Below, one piece after another: positions 33,180 through 34,211 of a stretch of DNA of 34,211 bases; positions within the stretch are counted from its first letter, which is position 1, and each line of letters begins with the position of its first letter. The stretch comes from Nonomuraea zeae (GTDB taxonomy: Bacteria; Actinomycetota; Actinomycetes; Streptosporangiales; Streptosporangiaceae). The notes under the pieces are model-generated. The model saw nothing but the letters and a program-made list of their open reading frames with translations. It was not told where the DNA came from and searched no databases. The stretch is taken from NCBI RefSeq assembly GCF_005889725.1, contig NZ_VCKX01000118.1:1-34211 (forward strand). Reading direction: 5' to 3'. A program made the position numbers and the translations under genes.

Positions 33180-34153
33180 TCACCGCGGGATCGTGTCGGC
33201 GCCGGTCACTCCGGCGCCGGCGGCGGGCGGGGTGGAGGAGGCGGAGCCGGCCGAGTACGCGTACGGCGGCGGGGCCACGCTGCCGTCGGCGCGCAGCCAG
33301 TCGCTCATGGTGCTGCCGCTGCTGTTCGCGCGCGTGATCGTGGCCACGTCGTAGAAGTTGCTGCTCGTCCACGTCAGCTTCGTGTCGCCGAAGTCCTGCG
33401 TGATCGTCTTCGCGCCCTTCACGTGGTTGCTCTCGGCGTAGATCCTGCCGCCGACGCCCAGCCCGAGGAAGTAGTCGTCGACGTCCACGTAGTTCGCGAA
33501 CACGTGGGCGTACCCGAACCGCACCCGGGGATGGCGGGTGTTCGACCCGTCGAACCAGTTGTGGTGATAGGTGGCCCGCAGGTAGCCCGTGTCCTGCGCG
33601 CCGTTGCTGTCGCTGTGGCCCAGCAGCATCGACTTGTCCGTCCCGGCGTACCGGTTGTACGAGACGGTCACCAGGTCCGACCCGCGCTTGACGTCCACCG
33701 AGCCGTCGGCGGCCGCGCGGAAGGTGTTGTGGTCGATCCACACGTGGTGCGAGTAGCACTGCACGTTGACCGAGTCGTCCGCGGAGTTCGTGAAGGTCAG
33801 GTTGCGGATGATCACGTTCTGGACGTGCTGGAACTGGTCCTTCTCGGCCGGATCGCAGAGATCGCCGCCCCAGGCGACCTCGGCGGGGCCCCAGCCGTTG
33901 ACGTCGAGGCCGAATCCGTTGATCGTCGCGTTCGTCCCCGCTCCGATGATGGTCTTGTTGGAGCCGACGTCCAGCATGTCGTCCGAGCCGTTGCCGTTGA
34001 TCGTGCCCGACACCCGGACGACGCGCGGCGTGTCGTCGGCGACGGCCGCCGCGAGCTGCGCGTACGTGCTGACGTTGACCGTCTCGCCGGTGGCGCCGCC
34101 GTTCGTGCCGGTGCGCCCGTAGCCGCTCATGGTCGCGAACCCCACCAGGCCGG
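33180..34153 (-). CDS. Secreted pectate lyase, polysaccharide lyase family 1 (5'-truncated)
   Basis: The visible part has about 324 codons and lacks the signal peptide because the contig stops; a reading frame can be started at GTG 34145, but this is almost certainly internal. It begins like a mature PL1 enzyme (VGFATMSGYGRTGTNGGATG). The parallel beta-helix motifs are present: NVIIRNLTF, HHVWIDHNTF, DGSVDVKRGSDLVTVSYNRY, ATYHHNWFDGSNTRHPRVRF and GYAHVFANY, with the RHPRVRFG arginine used in calcium-dependent beta-elimination of polygalacturonate. The C-terminus has a Ser/Ala/Pro-rich tail. The gene is convergent with the acetyltransferase. Confidence 0.9.
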
Positions 34154-34211
34154 CTGTCTCTTATACCCATCTGACGCTGCCGACGATACACCATGTGTGT
34201 ATCTCCGTGTT
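34154..34211. other. Sequencing adapter (Nextera-type) left at the contig end
   Basis: 34154-34186 reads CTGTCTCTTATACCCATCTG and continues ACGCTGCCGACGA, identical to the Tn5 mosaic-end/Nextera adapter apart from one base (CCC for CAC). It is followed by an 8-base index-like block (34187-34194) and then GTGTGTATCTCCGTGTT, which matches the next adapter segment at 13 of 17 positions. This is read-through adapter and not genomic DNA. Confidence 0.95.

Noticed and set aside
34154..34186. Tn5/IS50 mosaic end suggesting a transposon
   Set aside because: The sequence continues as Nextera adapter, index and flow-cell oligo at the very contig end, so it is library artefact.

Overview
The window is very GC-rich actinobacterial DNA. 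Strong third-position GC, GTG starts, 4-bp stop/start overlaps, actinobacterial-type regulators and mycobacterial IniA/IniC-like dynamins point to an actinomycete, plausibly Streptosporangiales (Nonomuraea-like). That placement is an inference, because no rRNA or other marker gene is present. The right edge is a physical contig end: the last 58 bases match an Illumina Nextera adapter with errors, so genomic sequence stops at about 34153.

Layout. 1-97: tail of an unknown gene. 235-2936 (minus): a secreted NAGPA-type phosphodiester glycosidase and a zinc-free MDR oxidoreductase, the latter divergent from a TetR regulator (3036-3827) with two palindromic operators between them. 3887-16725: a bidirectional organosulfur cluster. 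A minus-strand operon (SfnB-like flavoprotein, SsuD, DszC-like flavoprotein) diverges from a seven-gene plus-strand operon (two lipoprotein solute-binding proteins, two permeases, a double ATPase, an SfnB-like flavoprotein and a DszA/NtaA-type monooxygenase). Together they look like an importer plus FMNH2-dependent C-S cleaving enzymes; no flavin reductase is in the window. 16707-21528 (minus): a BBE-type FAD oxidoreductase, a small metallophosphoesterase, an SRPBCC protein with its ArsR-like regulator, and an ECF42-like sigma factor with a small overlapping ORF that may be a relic of a DGPF/YCII partner. 21788-22792 (plus): a lipoprotein of unknown function.

23059-31496 (minus) is the most interesting part: a tightly coupled five-gene operon. 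In transcription order it encodes an Hsp70 ATPase fused to a beta-propeller, a GrpE-like protein, a second Hsp70-like ATPase with a C-terminal membrane segment, and two dynamin-like GTPases resembling mycobacterial IniA and IniC in length, order and motifs. I propose a chaperone-controlled membrane-remodelling machine. The individual families are known; the combined system is inferred.

31734-34153: a protein made of two DUF6506-like halves behind a MerR/SoxR-type promoter, a GNAT acetyltransferase preceded by a structured leader with a 19-residue upstream ORF, and a pectate lyase truncated by the contig end. No tRNA, rRNA, CRISPR array or insertion sequence was recognised.
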